Below, one piece after another: positions 39,401-49,115 of a DNA stretch of 64,000 nt. Position numbers and translations under genes: made by a program. Below the pieces are notes generated by a model that did not search any database, was not told where the DNA came from, and saw only the letters and a list, made by a program, of their open reading frames with translations. Source of the DNA: Klebsiella electrica (GTDB lineage Bacteria > Pseudomonadota > Gammaproteobacteria > Enterobacterales > Enterobacteriaceae); the NCBI RefSeq assembly GCF_006711645.1, contig NZ_CP041247.1:5022001-5086000 (forward strand), in the 5' to 3' direction. Position 1 is the first letter of the stretch; each line of letters opens with the position of its first letter.

Positions 39401-40353
39401 TGATCGAAATTAAACACCTGAAAACGCTACAGGCGTTGCGGAACAGCGGGTCTCTGGCAGGCGCTGCGGCAGCACTGCATCAAACCCAGTCCGCCTTGTC
39501 TCACCAGTTCAGCGATCTGGAACAGCGCCTTGGCTTCCGCTTGTTTGTACGTAAAAGTCAGCCTCTGCGCTTCACGCCGCAGGGGGAGATCCTGCTGCAA
39601 CTGGCAAACCAGGTTCTGCCGCAAATCAGCCGTGCGTTGCAGGACTGCCACGAGCCGCAGCAAACCCGCCTGCGCATCGCTATCGAGTGTCATAGCTGTA
39701 TTCAATGGCTGACTCCGGCGCTGGAGAGTTTCCGCGCCCGCTGGCCGCACGTCGAAGTGGATTTCCAGTCTGGCGTCACCTTTGACCCGCAGCCCGCCCT
39801 GCAGCAAAGTGAGCTGGACCTGGTCATGACGTCCGATATCCTGCCGCGTAGCGGCCTGCACTATTCGCCAATGTTTGATTATGAAGTCCGTCTGGTGCTG
39901 GCGCCGGAGCATCCGCTGGCGGCGAAAACGCGCATCGCGCCGGAAGATCTGGCGTCGGAACTGCTGTTGATTTATCCGGTTCAACGCAGTCGCCTGGATA
40001 TCTGGCGCCACTTCCTGCAGCCGGCCGGTATCAGCCCGCAGCTCAAAAGCGTTGATAATACCCTGCTGTTAATCCAGATGGTCGCCGCGCGGATGGGCAT
40101 CGCTGCCCTGCCGCACTGGGTGGTGGAAAGTTTTGAGCGCCAGGGTCTGGTGGTCACCAAAACCCTGGGCGAAGGACTGTGGAGCCGATTGTACGCCGCG
40201 GTACGCGACGGCGAACAGCGTCAGCCGGTCACCGAAGCGTTTATTCGCTCAGCGCGGAATCACGCTTGCGATCATTTGCCCTTTGTCCGGAGTGCGGAGC
40301 GACCCAACGGCGATGGACCCACAGTGAGGCCAGGATCACCAGAGCCCCTGTAA
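39400..40353 (+). CDS. metR: LysR-type transcriptional activator MetR
   Basis: Activates metE, metA, metF and metH with homocysteine as co-effector. The 317-residue protein has the LysR winged helix at residues 1-60 ([20 protein letters not shown]) and the effector domain, and agrees with E. coli over its length including the last residues [11 protein letters not shown]. Its last 113 bases overlap the end of bioP on the other strand. Confidence 0.97.
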   Translation: MIEIKHLKTLQALRNSGSLAGAAAALHQTQSALSHQFSDLEQRLGFRLFVRKSQPLRFTPQGEILLQLANQVLPQISRALQDCHEPQQTRLRIAIECHSCIQWLTPALESFRARWPHVEVDFQSGVTFDPQPALQQSELDLVMTSDILPRSGLHYSPMFDYEVRLVLAPEHPLAAKTRIAPEDLASELLLIYPVQRSRLDIWRHFLQPAGISPQLKSVDNTLLLIQMVAARMGIAALPHWVVESFERQGLVVTKTLGEGLWSRLYAAVRDGEQRQPVTEAFIRSARNHACDHLPFVRSAERPNGDGPTVRPGSPEPL

Positions 40354-41140
40354 TAAAGCTCGGCCAGTGGGGCTGCTCCTGCCAGATGGCAAGGTTAACC
40401 AGCAGCCCGGCTGGCACGTGCACGTTATTCATGATGCCCAGCGTGCCGGCATCCACCTGCGTGGCCCCGTAGTTCCACATAAAGTAGCCCAGCCCCGACG
40501 CCGCCACGCCCAGCCAGACCAGCACGCCCCACTGTAGGGTGGTGGTTGGCAACCGCTGCGGATTGCCCAGCATAAACCAGGCCGCTACCGCCACCAGGAA
40601 AGCCCCCATATAGAACCACGCAAAGGCGTTGTGCTGCGGCATCGGACGCAACTCCATCAGGCGCTTATAGCCCACCATGCCGATAGCAAAACTGAGGTTC
40701 GACAGCTGAACCAGCAGCAGCCCGGTCCAGAAATGATCGCTCACTTTGTCATAGCGAATAATCGCCGCGCCCAGTACCGCCAGTCCCGCGCTCAGCAGAT
40801 ATCCCCAGCGGAGCTTGCGTCCGCTCAGCAAATCGTAAATCAGCGTGATATAAAGCGGCGTAAAAACGGTAAACAGCAGGAATTCAGAAACCGTCAGGTA
40901 CACATAGGCGCGGAATGCCAGCAAGTACATGATGCCAAGCTGCATCGCGCCGACCAGCATGTAGAGCACGATAGTACGCGGCGATTGCCCGCGGGTACGC
41001 AGAAACGGCAGGAACACCAGCGCCGCCAGCCCCACGCGCATGAGCACGGAAAAGTAGCTATCAACGCTACCTGCCAGGTATTCGCCTATCAGGCTAAAGG
41101 AAAAAGCCCACAGGATAGTGGTAATAATCAGTAGCGCCAC
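40241..41140 (-). CDS. bioP: Biotin transporter BioP (EamA/DMT family)
   Basis: Inner-membrane transporter of 299 residues with ten predicted membrane segments in two EamA repeats, matching E. coli YigM, which was identified genetically as the biotin uptake protein. The end [13 protein letters not shown] with a charged tail overlaps the 3' end of metR antisense by 113 bases. Followed in the same direction by no gene. Confidence 0.93.
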   Translation of the reverse strand: MALLIITTILWAFSFSLIGEYLAGSVDSYFSVLMRVGLAALVFLPFLRTRGQSPRTIVLYMLVGAMQLGIMYLLAFRAYVYLTVSEFLLFTVFTPLYITLIYDLLSGRKLRWGYLLSAGLAVLGAAIIRYDKVSDHFWTGLLLVQLSNLSFAIGMVGYKRLMELRPMPQHNAFAWFYMGAFLVAVAAWFMLGNPQRLPTTTLQWGVLVWLGVAASGLGYFMWNYGATQVDAGTLGIMNNVHVPAGLLVNLAIWQEQPHWPSFITGALVILASLWVHRRWVAPHSGQRANDRKRDSALSE

Positions 41141-41228
41141 AATGAATGTCTCTCAGGAAGAAGTGCACTCATTGTAGCGAAGAGTCAGGTTGACAACTGG
41201 TCGGTAAACAAACAGTCGTCAATCTTTA

Positions 41229-42029
41229 TCAGGCGAGATAGAGCTTACGCAAATAGTGCGGCACCGCATCGTCAGCGTTGCTGCCGATCACCTCCAGATC
41301 CGGATGCAGGTCTTTCAGCCGCTGGTGAGCATTCTGCATGATGCAGCCTTTGCCCGCCATCGACAGCATTTCTGCGTCGTTCATGCCATCGCCGAAAGCG
41401 ATGCAGTCTTGCAGGCGATAGCCCAGCATTTTAGCAACCGCTTCCAGCGCATGCCCCTTCGACACGCCCCCGGCCATCACTTCCAGGCAGGTCAGCGTGG
41501 AGAAGCTGACGTTCACGCGATCGCCCCAGCGGGCGTTGATCGCCTGCTCCAGCGGCAGCAGATGCTCATGATCTTCGCAAGTGAAAAATACTTTGCTGAT
41601 CCCGTCCGGATCAAGCTCGCCCGCTTCGTAGAGCTTGTAGTTGAACACGGCTTCTTTGAAAAAACGCATCTCTTCCGGGCGATGACGGTTCATATACCAC
41701 TCGTCTTCGCGGTAGACGTTGGTCACCACTTTCGGGTCATTGCGCATCATTTCAAACAGATCGGCTGCGATGTCGCGGTCAAGGTTATGGGCAAAGATCT
41801 GTTTTCCCTCGCCGTCGTGTACGCGCGCGCCGTTGGAGGTGATCATGTAGGATTGAATGCCGAGATTATCGCGAATCTGACCGACATCAATGTAATGACG
41901 GCCGGTTGCGAAGACAAAATCGATCCCGCGCGCGGTCAGCAGCTGCAGCGTCTCTTTTGCGTAGGGAGTTAAGTAGTGATCGGGGGAAAGCAGCGTGCCA
42001 TCTAAGTCAGACGCAACAACCTGGTACAT
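41229..42029 (-). CDS. yigL: HAD-family phosphatase YigL (pyridoxal phosphate phosphatase)
   Basis: Cof-type HAD phosphatase; in E. coli it acts on pyridoxal phosphate and sugar phosphates and is involved in phosphosugar detoxification. The 266-residue protein has motif I DLDGTLLSP, motif II TSNG, and the C-terminal GDGMNDAEML metal motif. Start at 42029 (MYQVVASDLDGTLL); the upstream frame extension is not family-like. It lies 66 bases downstream of pldB. Confidence 0.96.
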   Translation of the reverse strand: MYQVVASDLDGTLLSPDHYLTPYAKETLQLLTARGIDFVFATGRHYIDVGQIRDNLGIQSYMITSNGARVHDGEGKQIFAHNLDRDIAADLFEMMRNDPKVVTNVYREDEWYMNRHRPEEMRFFKEAVFNYKLYEAGELDPDGISKVFFTCEDHEHLLPLEQAINARWGDRVNVSFSTLTCLEVMAGGVSKGHALEAVAKMLGYRLQDCIAFGDGMNDAEMLSMAGKGCIMQNAHQRLKDLHPDLEVIGSNADDAVPHYLRKLYLA

Positions 42030-42095
42030 AAAAATTTTAACCTCTAAGCAGAGCGACGAGCGTTTCGCCGGATTAAGAGCCAGGCCCATCAGGCT

Positions 42096-43088
42096 CTAAT
42101 TATGTCGACCAAAAAAATCGACGATGGCATTCAGCGCGACTGAGCGCATAGCGTCCTTTTCAAAAAGGATCTCATGGTATGCCCCTTCGATGACAAGCGG
42201 CTTATTACCTTCGCAGGGCCGACCTGCCGCGGCACGGAGTGCGCAGTAGCGTTCGTGCATGCGGTTATCGACCACACGTTCTTCTTCTGCCTGCAATAAC
42301 AATGTGGGAGTGGTGTCTTTCTCTACGCCCGCCAGCGCTTCTTCCCCGGCGAGGATCCCCTCGCGCACCCAGTGGTAGGTTGGCCCGCCGACGCGTAGCT
42401 GCGGTTCATCGGCATAGAAGCGCAGATTACGGCGATAGCGTTGGCGACTGTGCGTCAGCACGTTGACCGAAAAAGGCAGCGCCCGCCAGCGACCGGTACC
42501 CAGCGCATACTCTTCACGAATGCGCTGATGGCCCTCAGCCCAATCGAGAATATGGCGCACCATCCAGTCCGGGAAACGCATCACGATCCCAAACATGGGC
42601 GCGCACAGCGCAATGGCGTCGCAATGTTGTTGGTGGCGCTGCAAAAACAGCGTCGCGATGGCGCCCCCCATCGAATGCGCAAGGATAAACCGTTTTCGCC
42701 AGTGGCCGGGGGCAACTTCCTGCTGCCAGAGCGCGGCCAGATCGTCGACATAATCGCTAAAGCGCACTACGTGGCCGCGATGGCTGTCGGTCAATATTCG
42801 CCCGGATCGCCCCTGACCGCGATGGTCGATAATCATCACGTCAAAACCGCTGTGGAAAAGATCGTAAGCCAGCTCGGCATATTTAACGTAGCTTTCAATA
42901 CGCCCCGGACAGATGACCACGACCCGGTCGTTATCTTTGGCGCAAAAGCGAACAAAACGGACCGGGACATCGTCTACGCCCCTGAATTCCGCCTCTTCCC
43001 GCTGATGCCAGAAATCGGTGAGCGGCCCCATCGTAAAAGCCGCAAACGCGTTTTCTCGTGTATCCCAATCCTTTTGCTGCCGAAACAT
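42096..43088 (-). CDS. pldB: Lysophospholipase L2
   Basis: Hydrolyses lysophospholipids at the inner membrane. The 330-residue alpha/beta hydrolase has the nucleophile motif AHSMGG, an early DHRGQGRSGR motif and a C-terminal histidine in GAYHEILFEKD. E. coli PldB has ten more residues at its C-terminus. Start at 43088 (MFRQQKDWDTRENAF) with GGGG upstream; a GTG at 43112 gives an extension not seen in E. coli. Confidence 0.96.
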   Translation of the reverse strand: MFRQQKDWDTRENAFAAFTMGPLTDFWHQREEAEFRGVDDVPVRFVRFCAKDNDRVVVICPGRIESYVKYAELAYDLFHSGFDVMIIDHRGQGRSGRILTDSHRGHVVRFSDYVDDLAALWQQEVAPGHWRKRFILAHSMGGAIATLFLQRHQQHCDAIALCAPMFGIVMRFPDWMVRHILDWAEGHQRIREEYALGTGRWRALPFSVNVLTHSRQRYRRNLRFYADEPQLRVGGPTYHWVREGILAGEEALAGVEKDTTPTLLLQAEEERVVDNRMHERYCALRAAAGRPCEGNKPLVIEGAYHEILFEKDAMRSVALNAIVDFFGRHN

Positions 43089-43197
43089 CGGGCTTACACC
43101 CCTGTTAACCACTGAAAATCGTTTTTTTATCGCGTATCACACAATGCTTACGCAATAGCGTATTGTGGCATAAAAACAGACAATCAGGGAGTTTCTC

Positions 43198-43818
43198 ATG
43201 ACGTTCGAGTGGTGGTTCGCCTATCTGCTGACATCCATTATCCTCAGCCTGTCGCCGGGTTCCGGGGCCATCAATACCATGACGACCTCGATCAACCACG
43301 GCTACCGCGGCGCGGCGGCCTCGATTGCCGGATTACAAACCGGGCTGGCGATTCATATCATCCTCGTTGGTATCGGCCTGGGAACGCTGTTTTCCCGCTC
43401 GGTGCTGGCCTTTGAAGTGCTGAAGTGGGCCGGGGCGGCTTACCTTATCTGGCTGGGGATTCAGCAGTGGCGCGCGGCGGGATCGCTCAATCTTAATACC
43501 CTGGCAAAGGCGCAAACGCGCGGAAAACTGTTCCAGCGCGCGGTTTTCGTCAACCTGACCAACCCGAAAAGCATTGTCTTTCTCGCGGCCCTGTTCCCGC
43601 AGTTTATCGTGCCGCATCAACCGCAGGTCATGCAGTATCTGGTACTCGGCGTCACCACTATCGTGGTGGATATCATCGTGATGATTGGCTACGCGACGCT
43701 GGCGCAGCGTATTGCCGCGTGGATTAAGGGGCCGAAACAGATGAAGGCGTTGAACAAAATCTTCGGATCGTTGTTTATGCTGGTAGGCGCGCTGTTGGCT
43801 TCCGCACGCCATGCCTGA
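43198..43818 (+). CDS. rhtB: Homoserine/homoserine lactone efflux protein RhtB
   Basis: LysE/RhtB-family inner-membrane exporter that gives resistance to homoserine and its lactone. The 206-residue protein has five to six membrane segments and the family start [10 protein letters not shown]. Convergent with its paralogue rhtC, with a hairpin between them, as in E. coli. Confidence 0.96.
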   Translation: MTFEWWFAYLLTSIILSLSPGSGAINTMTTSINHGYRGAAASIAGLQTGLAIHIILVGIGLGTLFSRSVLAFEVLKWAGAAYLIWLGIQQWRAAGSLNLNTLAKAQTRGKLFQRAVFVNLTNPKSIVFLAALFPQFIVPHQPQVMQYLVLGVTTIVVDIIVMIGYATLAQRIAAWIKGPKQMKALNKIFGSLFMLVGALLASARHA

Positions 43819-43827
43819 CGGGAGAGG

Positions 43828-43852
43828 CCCGGTTTGCCTTAAGCAAACCGGG
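43828..43852. terminator. Hairpin between convergent rhtB and rhtC
   Basis: CCCGGTTTGC pairs perfectly with GCAAACCGGG around a 5-base loop, 10 bases after rhtB and 12 bases after rhtC. The T tract is weak on both strands, so termination may be partial. Confidence 0.6.
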
Positions 43853-43863
43853 AAAATCCGCGC

Positions 43864-44484
43864 TTAGCGCGAAATGATCAGATGGATGCCGAAGCCGGCA
43901 AACAGCGTACCGGCAATGCCGTCGATCCATTTTGCCATCCGCTGGTAACCACGACGCATGGCCGGTAAGGCGAACAGGCTGGCCACGATGGTAAACCAGA
44001 CCAGCGTTTCCAGAACGATCAGCAGGAAAATCCCCCAGCGCTCGCCCGTGCCGACGCTATCGCCGACAAACAGTGAGAAGACAGAACCAAAATAGATAAT
44101 CGCTTTAGGGTTGGCGAGGTTGGTCAGCAGCCCTTTGAGGAAGCTGCGCCCGCTGCGGGCCAGCTCGACCTGCGGCTCCGCCGCCGGCGCATCGCTTTTC
44201 TTCAGCGCACCGCGCAGCATCTGATAGCCCATCCAGCACAGGTATAAGCCGCCACCGACCATGATAATGGTATGCAGCCAGGCCATTTTCTCGATAATCA
44301 GGTGCAGGCCAAGCAGCGCGACGCCCGCCCAGACCATCACGCCACAGGTAATCCCCAGCACGCCCATTATCGCCTCTTTACGAGAACGGCTAACGGCGGT
44401 CTGAGAAACAAAGAAAAAGTCCGGACCTGGACTCATCAGCGCAATGATATGCACCAGCGCGACGGTGAGGAAAAGCATCAGCAT
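43864..44484 (-). CDS. rhtC: Threonine efflux protein RhtC
   Basis: LysE/RhtB-family exporter for threonine. The 206-residue protein has the family motif SPGPDFFFVSQTAV near the N-terminus and about six membrane segments; it matches E. coli RhtC throughout. Two in-frame ATG codons lie at the start (44484 and 44478); the first gives the E. coli length. Downstream of recQ on the same strand. Confidence 0.96.
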   Translation of the reverse strand: MLMLFLTVALVHIIALMSPGPDFFFVSQTAVSRSRKEAIMGVLGITCGVMVWAGVALLGLHLIIEKMAWLHTIIMVGGGLYLCWMGYQMLRGALKKSDAPAAEPQVELARSGRSFLKGLLTNLANPKAIIYFGSVFSLFVGDSVGTGERWGIFLLIVLETLVWFTIVASLFALPAMRRGYQRMAKWIDGIAGTLFAGFGIHLIISR

Positions 44485-44566
44485 GATTGAACCCTAATCT
44501 ATCGGTAATATTTAGCAGGAATATAGTGCAGACCGAAACTATCCTGACACTTTTTCACCCGGCTGA

Positions 44567-46393
44567 CTACTCATCTTCACCATCAATGTGCGCGCGGATC
44601 AGCGCCATAAACTCTTTGCCGAAACGCTCCAGTTTTCGCGTACCGACGCCGTTCACGCTCAGCATCTCACCGGCGGTTATCGGCGACTGTTCGGCCATTT
44701 CGATCAGCGTCGCGTCGTTAAAGACGACGTACGGCGGGATATTTTCCTCATCGGCAATCGCTTTACGCAACTTGCGCAGCTTGGCGAACAGCTTGCGGTC
44801 ATAATTGCCGCCGAAGGATTTTTGCATCGCCTTCGGCTTCAACGCCACGATACGCGGAACGGCGAGCTGCAGCGGAACCTCGCCACGCAGCACTGGACGT
44901 GCGGCTTCGGTCAGCTGTAGCGCCGAATGCTGGGCGATATTTTGCGTGACCAGGCCAAGATGAATCAGCTGACGAATCACGCTGACCCAGTGTTCATGGC
45001 TCTGTTCCCGACCGATGCCGTAGACCGGCAGCTTGTCATGCGCCATCTCGCGGATACGCTGATTATTGGCCCCGCGCAGGACCTCCACCACGTAGCCCAT
45101 ACCGAAGCGTTGGTTCACGCGGTAAATGGTCGAGAGCGCCTTACGCGCGTCCATTAACCCGTCATACTGTTTTGGCGGATCGAGGCAGATATCGCAGTTG
45201 CCGCACGCTTCCTGGCGCCCTTCGCCAAAATAGTTGAGCAGCACCAGACGGCGACAGGTTTGCGCTTCGGCAAACGCGCCCATTGCGTTCAGCTTGTGGC
45301 GTTCAATGTCCTGCAGCGGCCCGGCGGGCTTCTCCTCCAGACAGCGACGCAGCCACGCCATGTCGGCCGGATCGTAAAACAGCATCGCTTCCGCCGGCAG
45401 ACCATCGCGCCCGGCGCGACCGGTTTCCTGGTAGTAGGATTCAATATTACGGGGAATGTCGAAGTGCACCACGAAGCGGACGTTGGGTTTATTGATCCCC
45501 ATGCCGAAAGCGACCGTGGCCACCACGATTTGCAGATCGTCGCGCTGGAATTTCTCCTGCACATCCGCACGAATGTCATTCTCCAGCCCGGCATGATAGG
45601 CCGCCGCGCTGATTCCGCGGCTTTGCAGACGGGCGGCGGTATCTTCCACTTTCGAACGGCTGTTGCAGTAGATAATGCCCGATTTGCCGCGCTGGTCCTG
45701 CACGTAGCGCATCAGCTGATCGAGCGGTTTAAACTTCTCCATCAGCATGTAGCGGATATTCGGGCGGTCGAAGCTGCTGACCTGAATCAGCGGGTCGTTC
45801 AGCCCCAGCAGACGCACGATATCCCGGCGGGTGGTGTCATCGGCGGTGGCGGTTAACGCCATAAACGGAATCTGCGGCACGCGCTGGCGCAGTTGGCCCA
45901 GGGCGGCATATTCCGGACGGAAATCATGCCCCCACTGGGAAATACAGTGCGCTTCATCCACCGCCACCATTGCCAGGTTCCAGTGGCTGAGATGCTCAAG
46001 GAAATTATCCAGCATCAAGCGCTCGGGGGCGATATACAGCAGACGAATCTGCCCACTGCGGCAGCCGGCCATGACCTCCTGCTGCTGCTCGCGGCTCTGG
46101 GTCGAGTTAAGGCAGGCGGCGGCCACGCCGTTGGCCAGCAGTTGGTCGACCTGATCTTTCATCAGCGAGATCAGCGGCGATACCACCACCGTCAGGCCGC
46201 CAAGCACCAGCGCTGGCACCTGATAGCACAGCGATTTGCCGCCGCCGGTCGGCATGACGACCAGGCAGTCGCGCCCGCCCAGCGCCGTATCGATAATGGT
46301 TTCCTGGCCTGGGCGAAACTGCTGGTAGCCGAAGGTTTCCTGTAAAACCTGCTTTGCCAGCAATGTTTGATTCAATACTTCCGCCTGCGCCAC
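44567..46393 (-). CDS. recQ: ATP-dependent DNA helicase RecQ
   Basis: 3'-5' helicase of the RecF pathway that also resolves unusual replication structures. The 608-residue protein has Walker A TGGGKS (residues 49-54), VDEAHCISQWGHDFR, helicase C motifs (QETGRAGRDG), the zinc cysteines in CGNCDICLDPP, a winged helix and a C-terminal HRDC domain. The start codon is GTG at 46393. It lies 67 bases downstream of pldA. Confidence 0.97.
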   Translation of the reverse strand: MAQAEVLNQTLLAKQVLQETFGYQQFRPGQETIIDTALGGRDCLVVMPTGGGKSLCYQVPALVLGGLTVVVSPLISLMKDQVDQLLANGVAAACLNSTQSREQQQEVMAGCRSGQIRLLYIAPERLMLDNFLEHLSHWNLAMVAVDEAHCISQWGHDFRPEYAALGQLRQRVPQIPFMALTATADDTTRRDIVRLLGLNDPLIQVSSFDRPNIRYMLMEKFKPLDQLMRYVQDQRGKSGIIYCNSRSKVEDTAARLQSRGISAAAYHAGLENDIRADVQEKFQRDDLQIVVATVAFGMGINKPNVRFVVHFDIPRNIESYYQETGRAGRDGLPAEAMLFYDPADMAWLRRCLEEKPAGPLQDIERHKLNAMGAFAEAQTCRRLVLLNYFGEGRQEACGNCDICLDPPKQYDGLMDARKALSTIYRVNQRFGMGYVVEVLRGANNQRIREMAHDKLPVYGIGREQSHEHWVSVIRQLIHLGLVTQNIAQHSALQLTEAARPVLRGEVPLQLAVPRIVALKPKAMQKSFGGNYDRKLFAKLRKLRKAIADEENIPPYVVFNDATLIEMAEQSPITAGEMLSVNGVGTRKLERFGKEFMALIRAHIDGEDE

Positions 46394-46460
46394 GTTGACC
46401 CCGTCTGCCTGAAAAGAAAACAGGCGCTATTTTCAGCGCCAGTGAGCCAGAGTGCAACGA

Positions 46461-47333
46461 TTAAAACAGATCGTTGAGCATCACCCCGACGCCAACCCGG
46501 GTCTGGTTAAAGTTATAATCGATGAGTGATTCGCCGTAACCGCTGTAGACCTGAGTGTAGAAACGCACATGTTTGGTTATCGGATAACTCACCCCAAGCT
46601 CCGCACCGCCATAGCCGGTATTCCAGTTATACTGCCCCTGGGCGCTGAGGATAGCATCGCCCAACTGATAGCCGATTTTCAGGCGATAATAGCCCATATA
46701 TTTCGTGATATCCGGGTTATCGTTGGTGCTGCCGATGACATACCAGGGCTTCACCTCCACCAGCCAGTTGCCATTTTGCGCCATCATGCGGGCATACAGG
46801 CGGTTCCAGCTGCGGGAAGTGGGATCCGAGCGGCCGTTAGAGTCGTGGTTGTAACCCATTTCGACATCACGCAACGTCCAGCCGGCAAACTGATAATCCG
46901 TAGCAAATCCCAAAAACAGCTGCGGTTCATAGTTAGTTTCACGAAATGGCGCGGACTCTTTGCTGTTGGAGAGCTGCCACCAGGACTTCTGCGTATAGGA
47001 AGCCCCGAGCAGCGAGTTCTCGCCGAGGATCCCTCGCCACAGCGGAAACGCCAGGCTAAGCTGGAATTTCACTTCGTCCTTGCGGGCATTTTTCGCCCAG
47101 TCATAGCTGGAGATTGCTTCCTTGTTGATATCGCTACTCCACGAATAGAGCAGGTAGTTGCTCTCATAGGGATACAGCAGGAAAGGATTGTCATGATCCT
47201 GCAACAGGTTAGCGATAATGCTGCCGCGTACCGCAGGGGTATCATGAACGGGATGACTAACCGGTGCATCCTGCGCCAAAACGCCAGCCGGAAGCGCGCT
47301 AAGCGCCAACAGCCACGCCAAAAAGATACGCAT
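46461..47333 (-). CDS. pldA: Outer membrane phospholipase A
   Basis: Calcium-dependent outer-membrane phospholipase that removes phospholipids from the outer leaflet and releases fatty acids as a stress signal. The 290-residue protein has a signal peptide of 20 residues (cut after VLA, before Gln21), a 12-strand barrel and the catalytic motif YNHDSNGRSDPTSRSWNR with His, Ser and Asn. It ends in phenylalanine, as required for barrel insertion. pldA-recQ are in order as in E. coli. Confidence 0.97.
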   Translation of the reverse strand: MRIFLAWLLALSALPAGVLAQDAPVSHPVHDTPAVRGSIIANLLQDHDNPFLLYPYESNYLLYSWSSDINKEAISSYDWAKNARKDEVKFQLSLAFPLWRGILGENSLLGASYTQKSWWQLSNSKESAPFRETNYEPQLFLGFATDYQFAGWTLRDVEMGYNHDSNGRSDPTSRSWNRLYARMMAQNGNWLVEVKPWYVIGSTNDNPDITKYMGYYRLKIGYQLGDAILSAQGQYNWNTGYGGAELGVSYPITKHVRFYTQVYSGYGESLIDYNFNQTRVGVGVMLNDLF

Positions 47334-47489
47334 TACAGTTCTCCTGAATGAGTGATTATTATTTCTGTTTTATCCGGGATTCATTCTACCTGTTTACGGG
47401 CTCTCCGCCCGCTTATCCGTTCTGAAAGTGGAAATCACCGTTTTAGAAGCATAAAATCAACATTTCATTAACGAATGGATACAATTGTC

Positions 47490-47954
47490 ATGTCTGAACT
47501 CACAGCCGAAGCCGCCCTTAAGCTGGTGGGAGAAATCTTTGTCTACCACATGCCTTTTAATCGCGCCTTAGGCCTGAAGCTGGAGCGTTACGAAAAAGAG
47601 TTTGCTCAGCTCAGCTTTAAAAACCAGCCGATGATGGTTGGCAACTGGGCGCAAAGTATTCTGCATGGCGGGGTCATCGCCTCCGCGCTGGATGTAGCCG
47701 CAGGACTGGTGTGCGTAGGCAGTACGCTAACCCGACATGACACCATTAACGAAGAAGAGTTACGCCAACGTCTGTCGCGCATGGGGACCATCGATCTGCG
47801 CGTTGATTATCTGCGCCCTGGGCGCGGCGAGCACTTTACCGCCACCAGCAGCCTATTACGCGCCGGGAATAAGGTCGCGGTCGCCCGCGTGGAGCTGCAT
47901 AACGAAGATCAGGTCTATATCGCCAGCGCCACGGCGACGTATATGGTGGGTTGA
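47490..47954 (+). CDS. yigI: Hotdog-fold thioesterase family protein YigI
   Basis: A 154-residue single-domain hotdog protein of the PaaI-like thioesterase family; in E. coli linked to acyl-CoA thioester hydrolysis. Family motif [22 protein letters not shown] is visible, with the active-site aspartate in SALD. The start at 47490 fits E. coli length; an ATG at 47475 adds five residues and cannot be excluded. Divergent from pldA. Confidence 0.92.
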   Translation: MSELTAEAALKLVGEIFVYHMPFNRALGLKLERYEKEFAQLSFKNQPMMVGNWAQSILHGGVIASALDVAAGLVCVGSTLTRHDTINEEELRQRLSRMGTIDLRVDYLRPGRGEHFTATSSLLRAGNKVAVARVELHNEDQVYIASATATYMVG

Positions 47955-48003
47955 TCGCGGTAAATAAAGTAACATCGTTGTTTTGGCGTAACGGATTCTA
48001 CCG

Positions 48004-48897
48004 ATGGATGCAAAACAAACGCGGCTGGGGATTATGCTGGCTCTCGCCGCCTATTTTATCTGGGGCATCGCACCTGCCTACTTCAAACTTATCTACTATG
48101 TTCCCGCCGATGAAATCCTGACCCATCGCGTGATCTGGTCATTCTTTTTTATGCTGGCGTTAATCAGCCTCAGCCACCAGTGGCCACAGGTGAAAAAACT
48201 GCTGCATATGCCGCGTAAAATTTTCCTGCTGGCGCTGTCGGCGGTGCTGATTGGCGGCAACTGGCTGCTCTTCATCTGGGCGGTGAATAACCACCATATG
48301 CTGGAGGCCAGTCTCGGCTACTTCATTAACCCACTGGTGAATATTGTGCTGGGGATGATTTTCCTCGGCGAGCGTTTTCGCCGGATGCAGTGGCTGGCGG
48401 TACTGCTGGCCACCTGCGGCGTGCTGGTACAGCTGTGGACCTTTGGCTCGCTGCCGATTATCGGCCTTGGGCTGGCGTTCAGCTTTGCCTTTTACGGGCT
48501 GCTGCGTAAAAAAATCGCCGTCGACGCGCAAACCGGGATGTTAGTCGAAACCCTGTGGCTTCTGCCGGTCGCCGCCATATACCTGTTTGCCATCGCCGAC
48601 AGCCCGACCAGCCATATGGGGCAGAACCCGTGGTCGCTGAACCTGTTGCTGATGGCGGCGGGCGTTGTCACCACCATTCCCCTGCTGTGCTTTACCGGGG
48701 CAGCCACCCGCCTGCGCCTTTCCACGCTGGGGTTCTTCCAGTATATCGGCCCGACGCTGATGTTCCTGTTGGCGGTGCTATTTTACGGAGAGGTGCCGGG
48801 GGCCGATAAGATGGTGACCTTTGGCTTTATCTGGGTCGCGCTGGCGATTTTCGTGATGGATGCGGTTTACACAATACGCAGAACGCGCGGGGCATAA
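48004..48897 (+). CDS. rarD: EamA-family permease RarD
   Basis: Inner-membrane protein of 297 residues with ten predicted membrane segments, matching E. coli RarD (chloramphenicol-sensitivity family); substrate unknown. It starts MDAKQTRLGIMLALAAYFIWG and follows yigI by 49 bases on the same strand. Confidence 0.94.
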   Translation: MDAKQTRLGIMLALAAYFIWGIAPAYFKLIYYVPADEILTHRVIWSFFFMLALISLSHQWPQVKKLLHMPRKIFLLALSAVLIGGNWLLFIWAVNNHHMLEASLGYFINPLVNIVLGMIFLGERFRRMQWLAVLLATCGVLVQLWTFGSLPIIGLGLAFSFAFYGLLRKKIAVDAQTGMLVETLWLLPVAAIYLFAIADSPTSHMGQNPWSLNLLLMAAGVVTTIPLLCFTGAATRLRLSTLGFFQYIGPTLMFLLAVLFYGEVPGADKMVTFGFIWVALAIFVMDAVYTIRRTRGA

Positions 48898-48949
48898 CGA
48901 AAAAACCGCAGCACCTTCCAGTTTGCTGACAAGGTGCGCGTTGCCGAAA

Positions 48950-48984
48950 CTGCCCGGCGGCGCTTCGCTTGCACGGGCCTACGG
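48950..48984. repeat. REP-like unit between rarD and corA (first)
   Basis: CTGCCCGGCGGCGCTTCGCT followed by GGGCCTACGG has the G/C-rich core and the CCTAC end of REP sequences. It is paired with a second, inverted unit at 49039-49075. Together they fill most of the gap where E. coli carries yigF. Confidence 0.6.
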
Positions 48985-49038
48985 ATAATTCCCACCAGCA
49001 TGACGGGCGATGTTCCGTAAGCCAGGCAGGGTACAGTT

Positions 49039-49075
49039 CTGTAGGCCGGGCAAGGCATCAGCCGCCGCCCGGCGG
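49039..49075. repeat. REP-like unit between rarD and corA (second)
   Basis: CTGTAGGCCGGGCAAGGCAT followed by GCCGCCGCCCGGC: a typical REP unit with GTAGGCCGG head and internal palindrome, in opposite orientation to the unit at 48950-48984. Confidence 0.75.
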
Positions 49076-49115
49076 AAAAGGTTAAACAGTCTTTCAGCAG
49101 GGCAAAAAGACCTTG

